A DNA stretch of 64,000 nucleotides from Myxococcus stipitatus (GTDB lineage Bacteria > Myxococcota > Myxococcia > Myxococcales > Myxococcaceae), in the NCBI RefSeq assembly GCF_038561935.1, contig NZ_CP102770.1, forward strand, positions 7,316,001 through 7,380,000, given 5' to 3'. Positions 24,631-33,051 of the stretch are shown piece by piece. The notes beneath the pieces were generated by a model, which saw only the letters and a list, made by a program, of their open reading frames with translations, was not told the DNA's origin and did not search any database. The stretch's first letter is position 1; each line of letters opens with the position of its first letter. The position numbers and the translations under genes were made by a program.

Positions 24631-25924
24631 TCACCGGACCGTCCGCGCGGGCGCTGGGCCCCAGTGCGGCTGGACGTCCACCGTCACGACTCCCGGGATG
24701 GAGATATCCACCACGGCCAGGTGAATCACATCCAAGAGTCCCGGTGCTGCCCCGTCAGGACGTACGTATAGCGGCCCAGCGGCAGCTCCGGGAACGACAG
24801 ACGCTCCTCGAGGGTGGGGGTGCCCTGGCTGGAAGGATTCCGCGAAGACATGGGAGGCACTGACAGGAGGGTTCGGATGAAGCGCCACTGCTCATGGGTT
24901 TTGAAGAGCGGGAGCTCGCCACGAAGGAAGTGGAGCGACCTTTGCTCCTCACCTCCCAGGAACACACGCTGCGGAAGGAAGTGGATGACGCGTCCATCCG
25001 AGTGGACCTCCCGGGCTGACCACATACTCCCCGAGGTCGAGGCCCAGGAGACGGAAATGGCCAGGGTCATGCGGTTCCGCCCAGTCACCGTCGCCGTGCA
25101 TCCGCGGCGGCAGCGACAAGGCATCCACGCGGGCCGAGACGAGCCGCCCGTCGCGGTCCACCAGGGAGCCCTCGATTCGCGGCCGTCCGGAGAGACGGAC
25201 CTCCAATGGTGCGTCCGCTGAATCCAGTCGTGCACCCACACGGGTCATCGTGCGGCAACCGCTCCAGGGTGAATCGGCCCTCCGCATCGGTGAAGGCTTC
25301 GAAGTATCGGGAGTGGTCGACGTTGAAGAGCGTCACCTGGGCGTTCGCCACAGGGAGCATGCGCTCGTCGACGACCCGCCCCTGGGCAGACACGCCGGGG
25401 GCAAGGACGAGCGTCACATTCCGCTGCCCTGTCGCCACGTCGAGGCTCAGCGCCACGCCTTCGGCAGACAGGACCCAGAGTGCGACGGAGCCTGCTGGGA
25501 GCCCCTCCAAGCTGAACGCGCCATCCGTGGCCGTGGTGGTACGGCCCAAGACGGGGGTCGAGCCTCGGCCCTCCGCAATCAACCTGGGGATCGGCTGAGC
25601 GTCCGCCGTGCCCGTGCAGTACAGGAACGTCAGCGGCATCCGCGGGTTCTCGCCACAAGGACGTGCGGACAGGGACTCGCCAGGAGCGCTCCAGGACGCG
25701 GAGACCTCCACCCCCGCCACCGGCGTCTGGTCCTCGCGCAGCACCCGCCCCTGCAGCGTCAACGTCCCATGAGGAGGTGGCGTGGGCACAAAGTGCGTGG
25801 CGAGTCTGTCGTTGCGTCGCGGAGTCACGTTGGAGGGGGGCGCATCGGGAGCTCGCGTTCCAAGCCAGAGCGTCGCGGAGACCGCGCCCAGAAACATGAG
25901 TCCATAGGGGAGCCACTTGCGCAT
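24631..25924 (-). pseudogene. Secreted carboxypeptidase-regulatory-like gene with three frameshifts
   Basis: Coding signal runs from the ATG at 25924 (GGAGATG upstream, signal anchor MRKWLPYGLMFLGAVSATLW) to a TGA at 24631, but not in one frame. Frame one carries repeated beta modules (GRVLREDQTPVAGVEVSASW, GRVVDERMLPVANAQVTLF, TDAEGRFTLERLPHDDP) and loses sense near 25240. Frame two continues with RVGARLDSADAPLEVRLSG to LGLDLGEYVVS near 25015. Frame three has REVHSDGRVIHFLPQRVF to LGRYTYVLTGQHRDSW near 24735. The end returns to frame two (DVIHLAVVDISIPGVVTVDV). Joined, this makes a protein of about 430 residues with several carboxypeptidase-regulatory-like domains. Either a decayed gene or three indel errors. 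Confidence 0.7.
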
Positions 25925-25980
25925 GCCGTCATCTCCAAGAGGAGCGACGCCAGCAGAGCACACGGGAGACATTGTCACGA

Positions 25981-26034
25981 GTGACGCGTCAACCCGCCAG
26001 ATTGACACGTCAAGCTCGACAGTCCGTGACACGA
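25981..26034. promoter_or_regulatory. Two TTGAC-NN-GTCAA palindromes plus a half site
   Basis: GTGACGCGTCAA at 25981-25992 and TTGACACGTCAA at 26002-26013 are 21 bp apart. A half site (GTGACACG) starts at 26026. The position is between the divergent broken gene (start 25924) and the small secreted protein gene (start 26110). The motif is the same as at 8024-8075, so both loci may share a regulator. Confidence 0.55.
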
Positions 26035-26109
26035 AGGCGTGTCCGCGCCCCTCGGAGCAGTCGCTGTCACCGCCATGGCATCTGACTTGCTGTCATCTCG
26101 AGACCGCCC

Positions 26110-26394
26110 ATGGACAAGACGCTCATCACCTCCTGCATCCTGGCCCTGGTGTCAGGCACCCCTGCCCTGGCCGCCGAGCCCACGCCCTCGTTCGAGACCC
26201 GAGCGAAGGAGCACTGCCAGAAGTCTCTCTCGATTCCCTCCTGCAACCAGGTGAAGCCGCCCGGCCCTTTCATCAAACGGTGTGTCGAGGACGCCGTGTT
26301 GACCGGGAGCTTCGAGTTCGTGGAGACCGCTCGGAAAGACTATCTGCGCGCGTGCCAGCGACTGACTCCGAAGCCGGCACCGTCCAAGCCCTGA
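26110..26394 (+). CDS. Small secreted protein of unknown function
   Basis: 94 residues with a signal peptide (MDKTLITSCILALVSGTPAL, cleaved near AAEP). The mature part has three spaced cysteines plus one more (EHCQKS, SCNQV, RCVEDAV, RACQRL) and helical character. No family recognised. It sits downstream of the palindromes at 25981-26034 and is convergent with the amidinotransferase gene, whose stop is seven bases away. Confidence 0.7.
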   Translation: MDKTLITSCILALVSGTPALAAEPTPSFETRAKEHCQKSLSIPSCNQVKPPGPFIKRCVEDAVLTGSFEFVETARKDYLRACQRLTPKPAPSKP

Positions 26395-26400
26395 CGCGCG

Positions 26401-27393
26401 TTACTCCCGCCACAGCGGTTGGGTCGTGCAGCGGAACGCGCCACCGAATGCCCGGGAGATGGTGAAGTCGACATACTCGACCTTCACGCCATGCCGGGCG
26501 ATGGCGTCACCGATGCGCCGGAAGATGGGGTCGGTGACATAGACGTCGGGAGAAATCGGCAGGCCGTTGGTGCCGAGCCGCGTGGCCTCGTCCTCGGTGA
26601 CCTCGATGCATTCCCAGTCGCGCAGGACGGCGGGGAGCCCATCGAGGAGCGCCTCCCGGCACGCGACCAGGAGCCCCTGGCGCACCAGCCCCAGCGCGCA
26701 GTCGAGGTGCAGGAAGTTCGGCTTGAGCCGGACGGACTCGACGGTGTAGCCCCGGGAGGCCAGCAGCTTGCGCAGGAAGGCCACGCCCGCCTCCGACGAC
26801 GCCTTCCCCGAGTTGCCCACGAACACGTGCTTGCCCAGCACCAGCGTGTCGCCGCCTTCCAGGAACGGGCCGACATGGGCGCCCTGCGCATCGATGGGCG
26901 CGGCGTCCGGCTGGGGCACGGCCACGTAGGTGCAGTCCGCGGGGTAGACCTCCTGCTCGAACAGGCTCCGGCAGGGGAGCACCTCACGGCGGCGGTGCAG
27001 GCTCCGCAGGCTGCCCTCGACAACGACGTCGCCCACGGTGAACCAGGGGTCCCTCACGAAGGAGTTGCTGTAGCCATACGGGCCCCCCGCCTCCTTCTGC
27101 GCCTCCGTCAGGAGCGACGGCAGCAGCACCCGCACGCCGTGCTTCTCCAGGACGGCCCGCAGCGCGAGCCGCTCGCCCTCCCAGGCCTTCTGACGCTCGG
27201 GCATCGCCTCCGCATGGTCCTTCCCGATCAAGCGGCGCGCGAGCACCCGCTCGGATTCGGGAAGGATGGCCAGCCGCGCCTCTGACTGCTCCTGGGACAT
27301 GACGCCCGCATCCGACAGGCGAAGCTGGCTGCGAGCGACCACCACGGTGCGCAGGGGCGCGAACTCGCTGGCTACGAAGACTCGTTTCGTCAT
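26401..27393 (-). CDS. Amidinotransferase/hydrolase family protein (GATM/DDAH-like)
   Basis: 330 residues from the ATG at 27393 (GAAGGGA upstream; an earlier in-frame ATG is not needed). The pentein-fold guanidine-modifying motifs are present: PWFTVGDVVVEG, an acidic FLEGGDTLVLGKHVFVG, His-Asp in FLHLDCALGLV, and a C-terminal Cys in GGAFRCTTQPLW. Such enzymes transfer or hydrolyse amidino groups, for example arginine:glycine amidinotransferase or dimethylarginine hydrolase. The FRCTTQPL ending favours the amidinotransferase branch. The substrate is unproven and no pathway partner is adjacent. Confidence 0.87.
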   Translation of the reverse strand: MTKRVFVASEFAPLRTVVVARSQLRLSDAGVMSQEQSEARLAILPESERVLARRLIGKDHAEAMPERQKAWEGERLALRAVLEKHGVRVLLPSLLTEAQKEAGGPYGYSNSFVRDPWFTVGDVVVEGSLRSLHRRREVLPCRSLFEQEVYPADCTYVAVPQPDAAPIDAQGAHVGPFLEGGDTLVLGKHVFVGNSGKASSEAGVAFLRKLLASRGYTVESVRLKPNFLHLDCALGLVRQGLLVACREALLDGLPAVLRDWECIEVTEDEATRLGTNGLPISPDVYVTDPIFRRIGDAIARHGVKVEYVDFTISRAFGGAFRCTTQPLWRE

Positions 27394-27509
27394 TCGAGAA
27401 TCCCTTCCTCTCAGCGGAGGTGGGACTCTATAGCGCACAGCGGATGAGCGTTTTCAAGCGAGGAGTTCCCGCGCTTCAACAGGCGCACATCTCGCCGCCC
27501 ACGTGGCGG

Positions 27510-27992
27510 CTACGGGTTCCAGCAGTTGGCGGGCTGGTCCCGGATGTACACCCAGAAGCGCTTGTCCGTCCGGACGTTGCCGTAGGCATACCAATTCCAT
27601 CCACCTTGGGGATGGTGGAACTGCGCCATCCGCCACCCATCGCCAAAGGCACTCGCGCACAGCTTGTTCGCGAGGGCCAGGCTCGTCAGCGTCACCCCCA
27701 GCACGGGCAGGGTGGTGGCCACGTTTCCCTCCGCCCAGCCGTTGTAGAAGTCCGGGCTCACCCCTGGCGGAACCGCGGAGCCGTCCTCACGGATGCACAG
27801 GATGGGCAGCGCCGCCGTGCAGGGCATGTCGCCCGTGTAGGGATTGCAGTCCATGCAGCCGATGAGGTCCACCCCCTGGGAATGGGCTCTCTTCCGCCAC
27901 GTCATCGCATACCCCTCCGAGGCTCCCGCCACGGGCGCGACCAGCAATACCCCACACATCATCCAGACACGCCCAGGGAATCCCTGCCACAT
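27510..27992 (-). CDS. Secreted cysteine-containing protein
   Basis: About 160 residues from the ATG at 27992, which is preceded by GGAGGTGGT. The signal is MWQGFPGRVWMMCGVLLVAP. The mature region has conserved-looking cysteines (GCMDCNPY, MPCTAALPILCI, NKLCASAF, ANCWNP) and an aromatic C-terminus (GWNWYAYGNV, RFWVYIRDQP). I do not recognise the family, although the GDGWRMAQFHHP segment resembles other secreted myxobacterial proteins. Confidence 0.75.
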   Translation of the reverse strand: MWQGFPGRVWMMCGVLLVAPVAGASEGYAMTWRKRAHSQGVDLIGCMDCNPYTGDMPCTAALPILCIREDGSAVPPGVSPDFYNGWAEGNVATTLPVLGVTLTSLALANKLCASAFGDGWRMAQFHHPQGGWNWYAYGNVRTDKRFWVYIRDQPANCWNP

Positions 27993-28126
27993 ACCACCTC
28001 CGGTCGCCTGGAACTCCAGACACGTCCAGGCGGACGCCGGACTAGCAGACCTTCGCCCCGGGACACCTCGTCCAGCGGGACCAGCCCCCGCCGGGTCAGT
28101 GAACAATGCCCCCGCCTCCGCGCGGC

Positions 28127-29392
28127 TCAGACCGACGGAGGTGGAGACTTCGCGGCGCCAGCAGCAGGCGCGGCATCCGACGTGGGCGGCGGAGCCCCTC
28201 CCGCGCCCTGCTGGGCAATCCGCTTCAGCGCGTCGACCATGTCCTCCAGCTGCTTCTGGGTCAGCGCGACCTTCGGCTCGGGGAGCACGGGGGGCTGGGC
28301 CGAATCACTCGCCGAGGCGTTGCGTCGCGATTGAATCTGCTGTCCGAAGATGTAACCGCCAACCGTGCCCAGGAGCGTGCCCAGCACCGCCGGGTCTATC
28401 TTCTGGCCTGTCCCCAGGATGATGATGGTCAGCAACAGGAACGCGAGGCCAATCATCTCCACCAAGGTCCGCTGCTGGAAGATGATGGTCTGGATTTCGA
28501 GCGAGAACCAGCGCGTGGCCAGGTAGATGGCGAAGAGCACGAACACCATGCCGTAGATGGCCAGGGTCAGGTTGCTGTCCACCTCCGTCTTCTTCGCCTC
28601 GCGGCCCAACAGCTCCTTGTCGATGGCCATGATGGCGTTATTGGCCGCGTCCACTTCGTGCTGGCGGTCGGTGCTCGTGGACTGGATGCGGTTGATGAGC
28701 GCCTGCCAGAGGCCCTCGGCCATCGCCTTGTCCTGCTTCAAGAGGTCCTCGAAGAGCTTCGGCGCCACTTCCGCCGCCAGTGACTCCGCGGACAGCAGGG
28801 CCGCCTTGAGGGGGTCATCCCCGGTCCGACCTCCCGTCGGTGGCCCCGAGTAGCTCTGTCGGATGGTGCTCTGGAGGAGGGTCAGCGGCCGGACACGCGC
28901 CCAGCTCGGCGGGTCCTCGGCCCGGTCGACCTCCAGGTAGAGCTCCTGGAGCAGCGCCGGTGTCTCGGGACGCAGGTTCCGACGTGGCAGGAAGTCCTCG
29001 GCGCGAATCAGCCCCCAGGTGAAGAGATCCCCAATCCGCTGCTCGATGAGCCGGTAATCACTGCTCGACGGTGAGCCGCCCTTCTTCACGACCGCGAGCA
29101 CCTTGGCGAAGTCCTGATTGAACGCCGATATCGCGGACGGCAGCTGCACCGCGTCGAGCTGCTGTGTCTTGATCTGATTCAGTGAGTTCTGCGCCTTGGG
29201 GAGCTCGCGCTTCAGGAACTCGAGCTCGCCCTCCGCCTTCTTCTTCCGCTCGAGCTCACTCGTCATCCGCATCCGCAGGAGCGAGTCGGACACCTTCGAG
29301 AAGTCCTGTCCGGCGGGTGCCTGCGTCTCGGCCGAAGCCAGCCCCGGCAGGCACACCATCCACGTCAACATGAGCCCCAGAATCGTCTTCAT
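28127..29392 (-). CDS. Membrane protein with signal peptide, coiled coil and two C-terminal TM segments
   Basis: 421 residues from the ATG at 29392 (signal MKTILGLMLTWMVCLPG, cleaved near LASA). Residues about 30-75 are a charged helix likely to form a coiled coil (RMRMTSELERKKKAEGELEFL). Residues about 95-280 are helical without recognised motifs. Two membrane segments follow (LTLAIYGMVFVLFAIYLATR and MIGLAFLLLTIIILGTG). A glycine-rich stretch (LGTLLGTVGGYIFGQQIQ) and a proline-rich tail follow. This looks like a periplasmic domain tethered to the membrane. The function is unknown. Confidence 0.8.
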   Translation of the reverse strand: MKTILGLMLTWMVCLPGLASAETQAPAGQDFSKVSDSLLRMRMTSELERKKKAEGELEFLKRELPKAQNSLNQIKTQQLDAVQLPSAISAFNQDFAKVLAVVKKGGSPSSSDYRLIEQRIGDLFTWGLIRAEDFLPRRNLRPETPALLQELYLEVDRAEDPPSWARVRPLTLLQSTIRQSYSGPPTGGRTGDDPLKAALLSAESLAAEVAPKLFEDLLKQDKAMAEGLWQALINRIQSTSTDRQHEVDAANNAIMAIDKELLGREAKKTEVDSNLTLAIYGMVFVLFAIYLATRWFSLEIQTIIFQQRTLVEMIGLAFLLLTIIILGTGQKIDPAVLGTLLGTVGGYIFGQQIQSRRNASASDSAQPPVLPEPKVALTQKQLEDMVDALKRIAQQGAGGAPPPTSDAAPAAGAAKSPPPSV

Positions 29393-29510
29393 GCTCCCCC
29401 CAAGAAGCGCCCCACCCCGCTCCGATGAATCACTCGGGATGAAGTGCTCCTGAAAGGATATGCGCGACAACCCCTCTCATCCAAATACAGGGAGGGGCGT
29501 CCCTGACTCA

Positions 29511-29539
29511 CCCGGCGCCCCGAGACACGGAGCGCCGGG
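29511..29539 (-). terminator. Hairpin after the small secreted protein gene
   Basis: CCCGGCGC at 29511-29518 pairs with GCGCCGGG at 29532-29539, an 8-bp perfect stem with a 13-base loop. It lies ten bases beyond the stop of the minus-strand gene at 29549, the right place for its terminator. Confidence 0.55.
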
Positions 29540-29548
29540 AGACAGGAC

Positions 29549-29848
29549 TCAAGGACAGACGTTGTAGCAGGACCCCGCCTTGCGCTCGCGACACTCGGCG
29601 GTGGAGGTGCACCTCGAGCAATCCCAGGAGCAGTAGCCCAGCAGGCCCACGGGCTCCTCCGAGAACAGCGCGGGGGTCACCTCCGCGGGCTGCCCGGAGC
29701 GGAGCTTCGACATGAGCAACGTCTGCCGGTCCGCGTCACAGGCCCCTGGCACCGGCGGGGCCTGCTCGTCGCTCGGCATGGAGGTGACAACCATTCCCAC
29801 CATGACGGCCAGCGCCAGCATGAATCCCAAGACAGGCTTCAGCAGCAT
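29549..29848 (-). CDS. Small secreted cysteine-rich protein
   Basis: 99 residues from the ATG at 29848, with AGGAG six bases upstream. An N-terminal hydrophobic signal (LLKPVLGFMLALAVMVGMVV) is followed by a spacer and a cysteine cluster (GYCSWDCSRCTSTAEC, then SCYNVC). The pattern matches small secreted proteins common in myxobacteria. Role unknown. It is the gene downstream of the large kinase on the opposite side of a 100-base gap. Confidence 0.75.
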   Translation of the reverse strand: MLLKPVLGFMLALAVMVGMVVTSMPSDEQAPPVPGACDADRQTLLMSKLRSGQPAEVTPALFSEEPVGLLGYCSWDCSRCTSTAECRERKAGSCYNVCP

Positions 29849-29948
29849 GCACGACTCCTGGAAGGAGGATTCCGCGCATGATGTCGCCAAGGACGGACTC
29901 GCCCGCATGCGTCATCCCGCGTGCTGTGGGGTGATGAACACGCGGCCT

Positions 29949-32942
29949 TCACTGCGCGCTCTTCGCGCCACGCCGCGCCGACTGGCGTTGCTGGATGCCT
30001 CGGCGCAGCTTCGCGATGAGGACCTCCGGACTGGAGGAGCGGACCATGACGTCGTCCGCCCCCGCGTCGAGCGCCGCGGTGAAGGCGGCGGGGTCCTCCT
30101 TGTCGACGATGAGGTAGATGGGGAGGTCCTCGGTGGAAGGCGCCTTGCGCATCGCCTGGAGCAGCGCGCGCAGGTCCCCATCCGGCAGCGGGTCGGCGAG
30201 GATGGCCGCCTGCGCCCCGGCTGCCAGCGCCTTCTCCACGTCGGCGCGAGTCCTCGCGCGCACGGTGCTCAGGCCCTCCGCCATGAGGCGAATCTGGAGC
30301 GTCATCGCGTTGGCGCCATCCGTCTCCGCCACCACCACGCGAGGCGCCGCCTTGTCGGCCTGGGTGCTCGACTCCAGCTCCGTGGTGAGCGCCTCCATCA
30401 CGGCCACCGGCAGACGCGGGTCCTGACGCAGGACCTGGAGCGCCTGGGCCGCCTTGGCCGTGGGCGGCTGGGCGCTCTGGACCTCCTGGACGAAGCGCGC
30501 CGCGCACAGCAGCGCGCCCGCGGCCCGGCCCCCTGGAGGCGTGCGGTCCTCCCCTTCCGGGAGCACCGCCATGAGCACCTCGTTCACCTCGGGCATGCCG
30601 CTCCCCACGAGGCCCAGGGCGCGGGCGCGGGTGGGCAGGATGAAGCGACGGGGCTCCTCCAGCCGCGCGGCCAGGGCCAGCGCGCTGGCGGCGGCGGAGA
30701 GCAGACCTTCCTCCACGCGGCCCGCGCCCAGCCTCGACACCAGCCGCCGCGCCAGCCTGGTGAGGAAGGGCGCCAGAGTCGCGCTGCCCCCGAGCATGGA
30801 CAACATCCCATCCAGCAGGCGGGCCTGGAGCTCCGCGAGCTTCGCCAGCGGGCCGCCCTCGCCCAGGAGCGCCGCGCTGTAGGAGGGCAGCAGGCGCACC
30901 TCCACCTGGGGATGCGCGGCCCGCAGCTTCTGCGCGAGCCCCGCCGGGTCCGCCACCGCGTCCTCGAGCACCAGTACCAGCTCATAGCCTCCGAGCGACA
31001 ACGCGCGCGGCGCATCCGCCGCGGGGCTGGTCGCCGCCGCGAGCCCTTGCACCAGGAGGAGCCGCACCGCCGCCTCGCGAGGCTCGGAGGGCTCCGCCAC
31101 CACCAGCACCATGCGCGCGCGCACGTCGCCACGCACGGGGCTGGCTCGGGCCACGGGCTCGGCCATGGGAGGCTTGGACTCCGCGAAGGTGCTCTCGTCG
31201 AGCACCCGGCGCCCGGTGAACTGCTCGGAGAACTGCGACATCATCCGCGTGTCGCGGGCCTTGTCCTCCGGTGAGGGCTCCAGGGGAATGGGGTCATGCG
31301 CCCGCACGTAGGGCGGAGGGGCCTCTTCCGCGGGGGGATAGAAGCGCTGGATGGTCTTCCGGATGCCCTGCTCGGAGGCGAAGAGCCCCTGGACCGCGAC
31401 AGCGCGCGTGGAGAACTTCAGCGCGTCCGTGACTTGCACGTCGCGCGGGTCCAGCACCGCGCAGACGAGCTCTCGTCCGCGCACGGCGAGCGGCACCGCG
31501 CACAGCCGCTCACACAGCTCGCGGGGAATCTGCTTGAGCAGCTCCTCGGGGATGGGAACGGACTGGAGCTTGTCCTCGGTGATGTGGGGCAGCCCGCTCT
31601 GCTCGGACAGCGCGCGCACCAGGTTGTCGGGCTCCAGCCACCGCTCGTGGACCAGCACCTGACCGAGCCTCCCGCCCCGCTGCTTCTGGAGCGACAGGGC
31701 CTGGTTGAGCATGTGCGGTGTGAGCATGCCGCGCGTCAGGAGGATGGTGCCCAGTTGCTGCCGCGCCCGGGACGGACGCGGGCCGAGTCCCGCGGCGATG
31801 ACGGGGGCCACGGCGGTGGGGGGCGGCTCGATTCCCAGGACGGGCTTGGGGGTGACAGGGCGGGCCACGGCGGCGTCCGCGGGGGGCGGTGTCACCGGGC
31901 GCAGCATGGGAGGCGGCGGAGACGAGACAGCGTGGCGCCGCACCTCCCGGGCGGGCGCCGAGCGGGTGCGCGCGAGGTCCTCGTCCTCCAGGCGGATCTC
32001 CTCGCCGGGAGCACCAGCGAGGTCGACCAGGGGCGAGCGCCAGTCGGGATTCGCGCGGCTGAAGAGGCTGGCGATGTCGACGGAGCCCACGCGCAGGCGG
32101 TGGTCGAACAGGAAGTTCTGGATGGATTCGGAGAACTCGCGCGCGGCGGGGCAGCGGGCATCGGGGTTGGCCGCCAGCGCGCGCGTCAGCAATTCCCACA
32201 GGGGCGTGGGCACGCCGGGGAGCGGCTCCAGGGTGCGCTCGTTGAAGCTGCCCAGCGCGTGGATGATCTGAGGCGTGGAGCCCTCGAAGAGCCGCTTCCC
32301 GGCGAGCATCTCGTAGAGCAGCAACCCCAGGAGGAAGATGTCGCTGCGCTGGTCCACGGGGCGGCCATGGACCTGCTCGGGGGACAGGTAGTTGATCTTC
32401 CCCTTGATGACGCCGGCCTGGGTCTCCTGTCGTCCCTCGTCGGCCACCTTGGCGATGCCGAAGTCGGCCAGCTTCACGCCTCCGTTGGAGGAGACCATGA
32501 CGTTGGAGGGATTGACGTCGCGGTGGACGATGTTGAGCGGCGCGCCCGAGGGGTCCGCGCGGCCATGGGCATACGCGAGCCCTTCGGCCACCTGATGGGC
32601 GATGAAGCAGATCTCCCGGAGGCCCAGCGGCACCTGACGCGCGCGGGCCGCCTTGAGGAGCGCGCTCAGGTTCTCCCCATCCACGAACTCCATCACCATG
32701 TAGTACTGGCCGGCGCTCGTACCCAGGTCCAGCACCTGCAAGACATTGCTGTGCTGGAGCGTGACGGAGAGCTTCGCCTCGCGCAGGAACAGCTCCACGA
32801 AGGAGGCATCCTGGACGAAGGACGGCAAGATGCGCTTCACCGCGACAGGCTTTTCAAAGCCTTCCGCGCCGACCACCTTGCCCAGGAAGACCTCGGCCAT
32901 TCCGCCCGCGGCCAGCTTCTTCACTATCCGGTAGGTCCCCAC
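29949..32942 (-). CDS. Ser/Thr protein kinase fused to MshEN and receiver-like domains
   Basis: A 997-residue multidomain protein starting at a GTG with CGGAG five bases upstream. Residues about 1-280 are a complete Hanks-type kinase: AAGGMAEVFLG loop, VAVKRIL lysine, IVHRDVNPSN catalytic loop, LADFGIAKV. A proline-rich linker leads to a GspE/MshEN-type N-terminal domain at about 395-520 (LGTILLTRGMLTPHMLNQAL, RLGQVLVHERWL, CAVLDPRDV). That domain can bind c-di-GMP in MshE. About 620-860 is a degenerate receiver-like and helical region. About 870-985 is a second receiver-like domain (RVVVAETDGANAM, AILADPLPDGDLRA, DDVMVRSSSPEVLIAKL). It has no transmembrane segment, unlike most bacterial kinases of this type. 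Confidence 0.9.
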   Translation of the reverse strand: MGTYRIVKKLAAGGMAEVFLGKVVGAEGFEKPVAVKRILPSFVQDASFVELFLREAKLSVTLQHSNVLQVLDLGTSAGQYYMVMEFVDGENLSALLKAARARQVPLGLREICFIAHQVAEGLAYAHGRADPSGAPLNIVHRDVNPSNVMVSSNGGVKLADFGIAKVADEGRQETQAGVIKGKINYLSPEQVHGRPVDQRSDIFLLGLLLYEMLAGKRLFEGSTPQIIHALGSFNERTLEPLPGVPTPLWELLTRALAANPDARCPAAREFSESIQNFLFDHRLRVGSVDIASLFSRANPDWRSPLVDLAGAPGEEIRLEDEDLARTRSAPAREVRRHAVSSPPPPMLRPVTPPPADAAVARPVTPKPVLGIEPPPTAVAPVIAAGLGPRPSRARQQLGTILLTRGMLTPHMLNQALSLQKQRGGRLGQVLVHERWLEPDNLVRALSEQSGLPHITEDKLQSVPIPEELLKQIPRELCERLCAVPLAVRGRELVCAVLDPRDVQVTDALKFSTRAVAVQGLFASEQGIRKTIQRFYPPAEEAPPPYVRAHDPIPLEPSPEDKARDTRMMSQFSEQFTGRRVLDESTFAESKPPMAEPVARASPVRGDVRARMVLVVAEPSEPREAAVRLLLVQGLAAATSPAADAPRALSLGGYELVLVLEDAVADPAGLAQKLRAAHPQVEVRLLPSYSAALLGEGGPLAKLAELQARLLDGMLSMLGGSATLAPFLTRLARRLVSRLGAGRVEEGLLSAAASALALAARLEEPRRFILPTRARALGLVGSGMPEVNEVLMAVLPEGEDRTPPGGRAAGALLCAARFVQEVQSAQPPTAKAAQALQVLRQDPRLPVAVMEALTTELESSTQADKAAPRVVVAETDGANAMTLQIRLMAEGLSTVRARTRADVEKALAAGAQAAILADPLPDGDLRALLQAMRKAPSTEDLPIYLIVDKEDPAAFTAALDAGADDVMVRSSSPEVLIAKLRRGIQQRQSARRGAKSAQ

Positions 32943-33051
32943 GAGTTCTCCGGAGCCGCCATGGAATTGCAGAGGTACCGGAGAGAGGAAAGGTCACAAT
33001 CGAGGGGACGGATCCGCCCTGTGATGGGAAAGCATTGAGAGTGTTTGTTCC

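Noticed and set aside
24631-25924. Programmed ribosomal frameshifting in the carboxypeptidase-regulatory-like gene
   Set aside because: Three shifts would be needed, and no slippery sequence is visible at the junctions.
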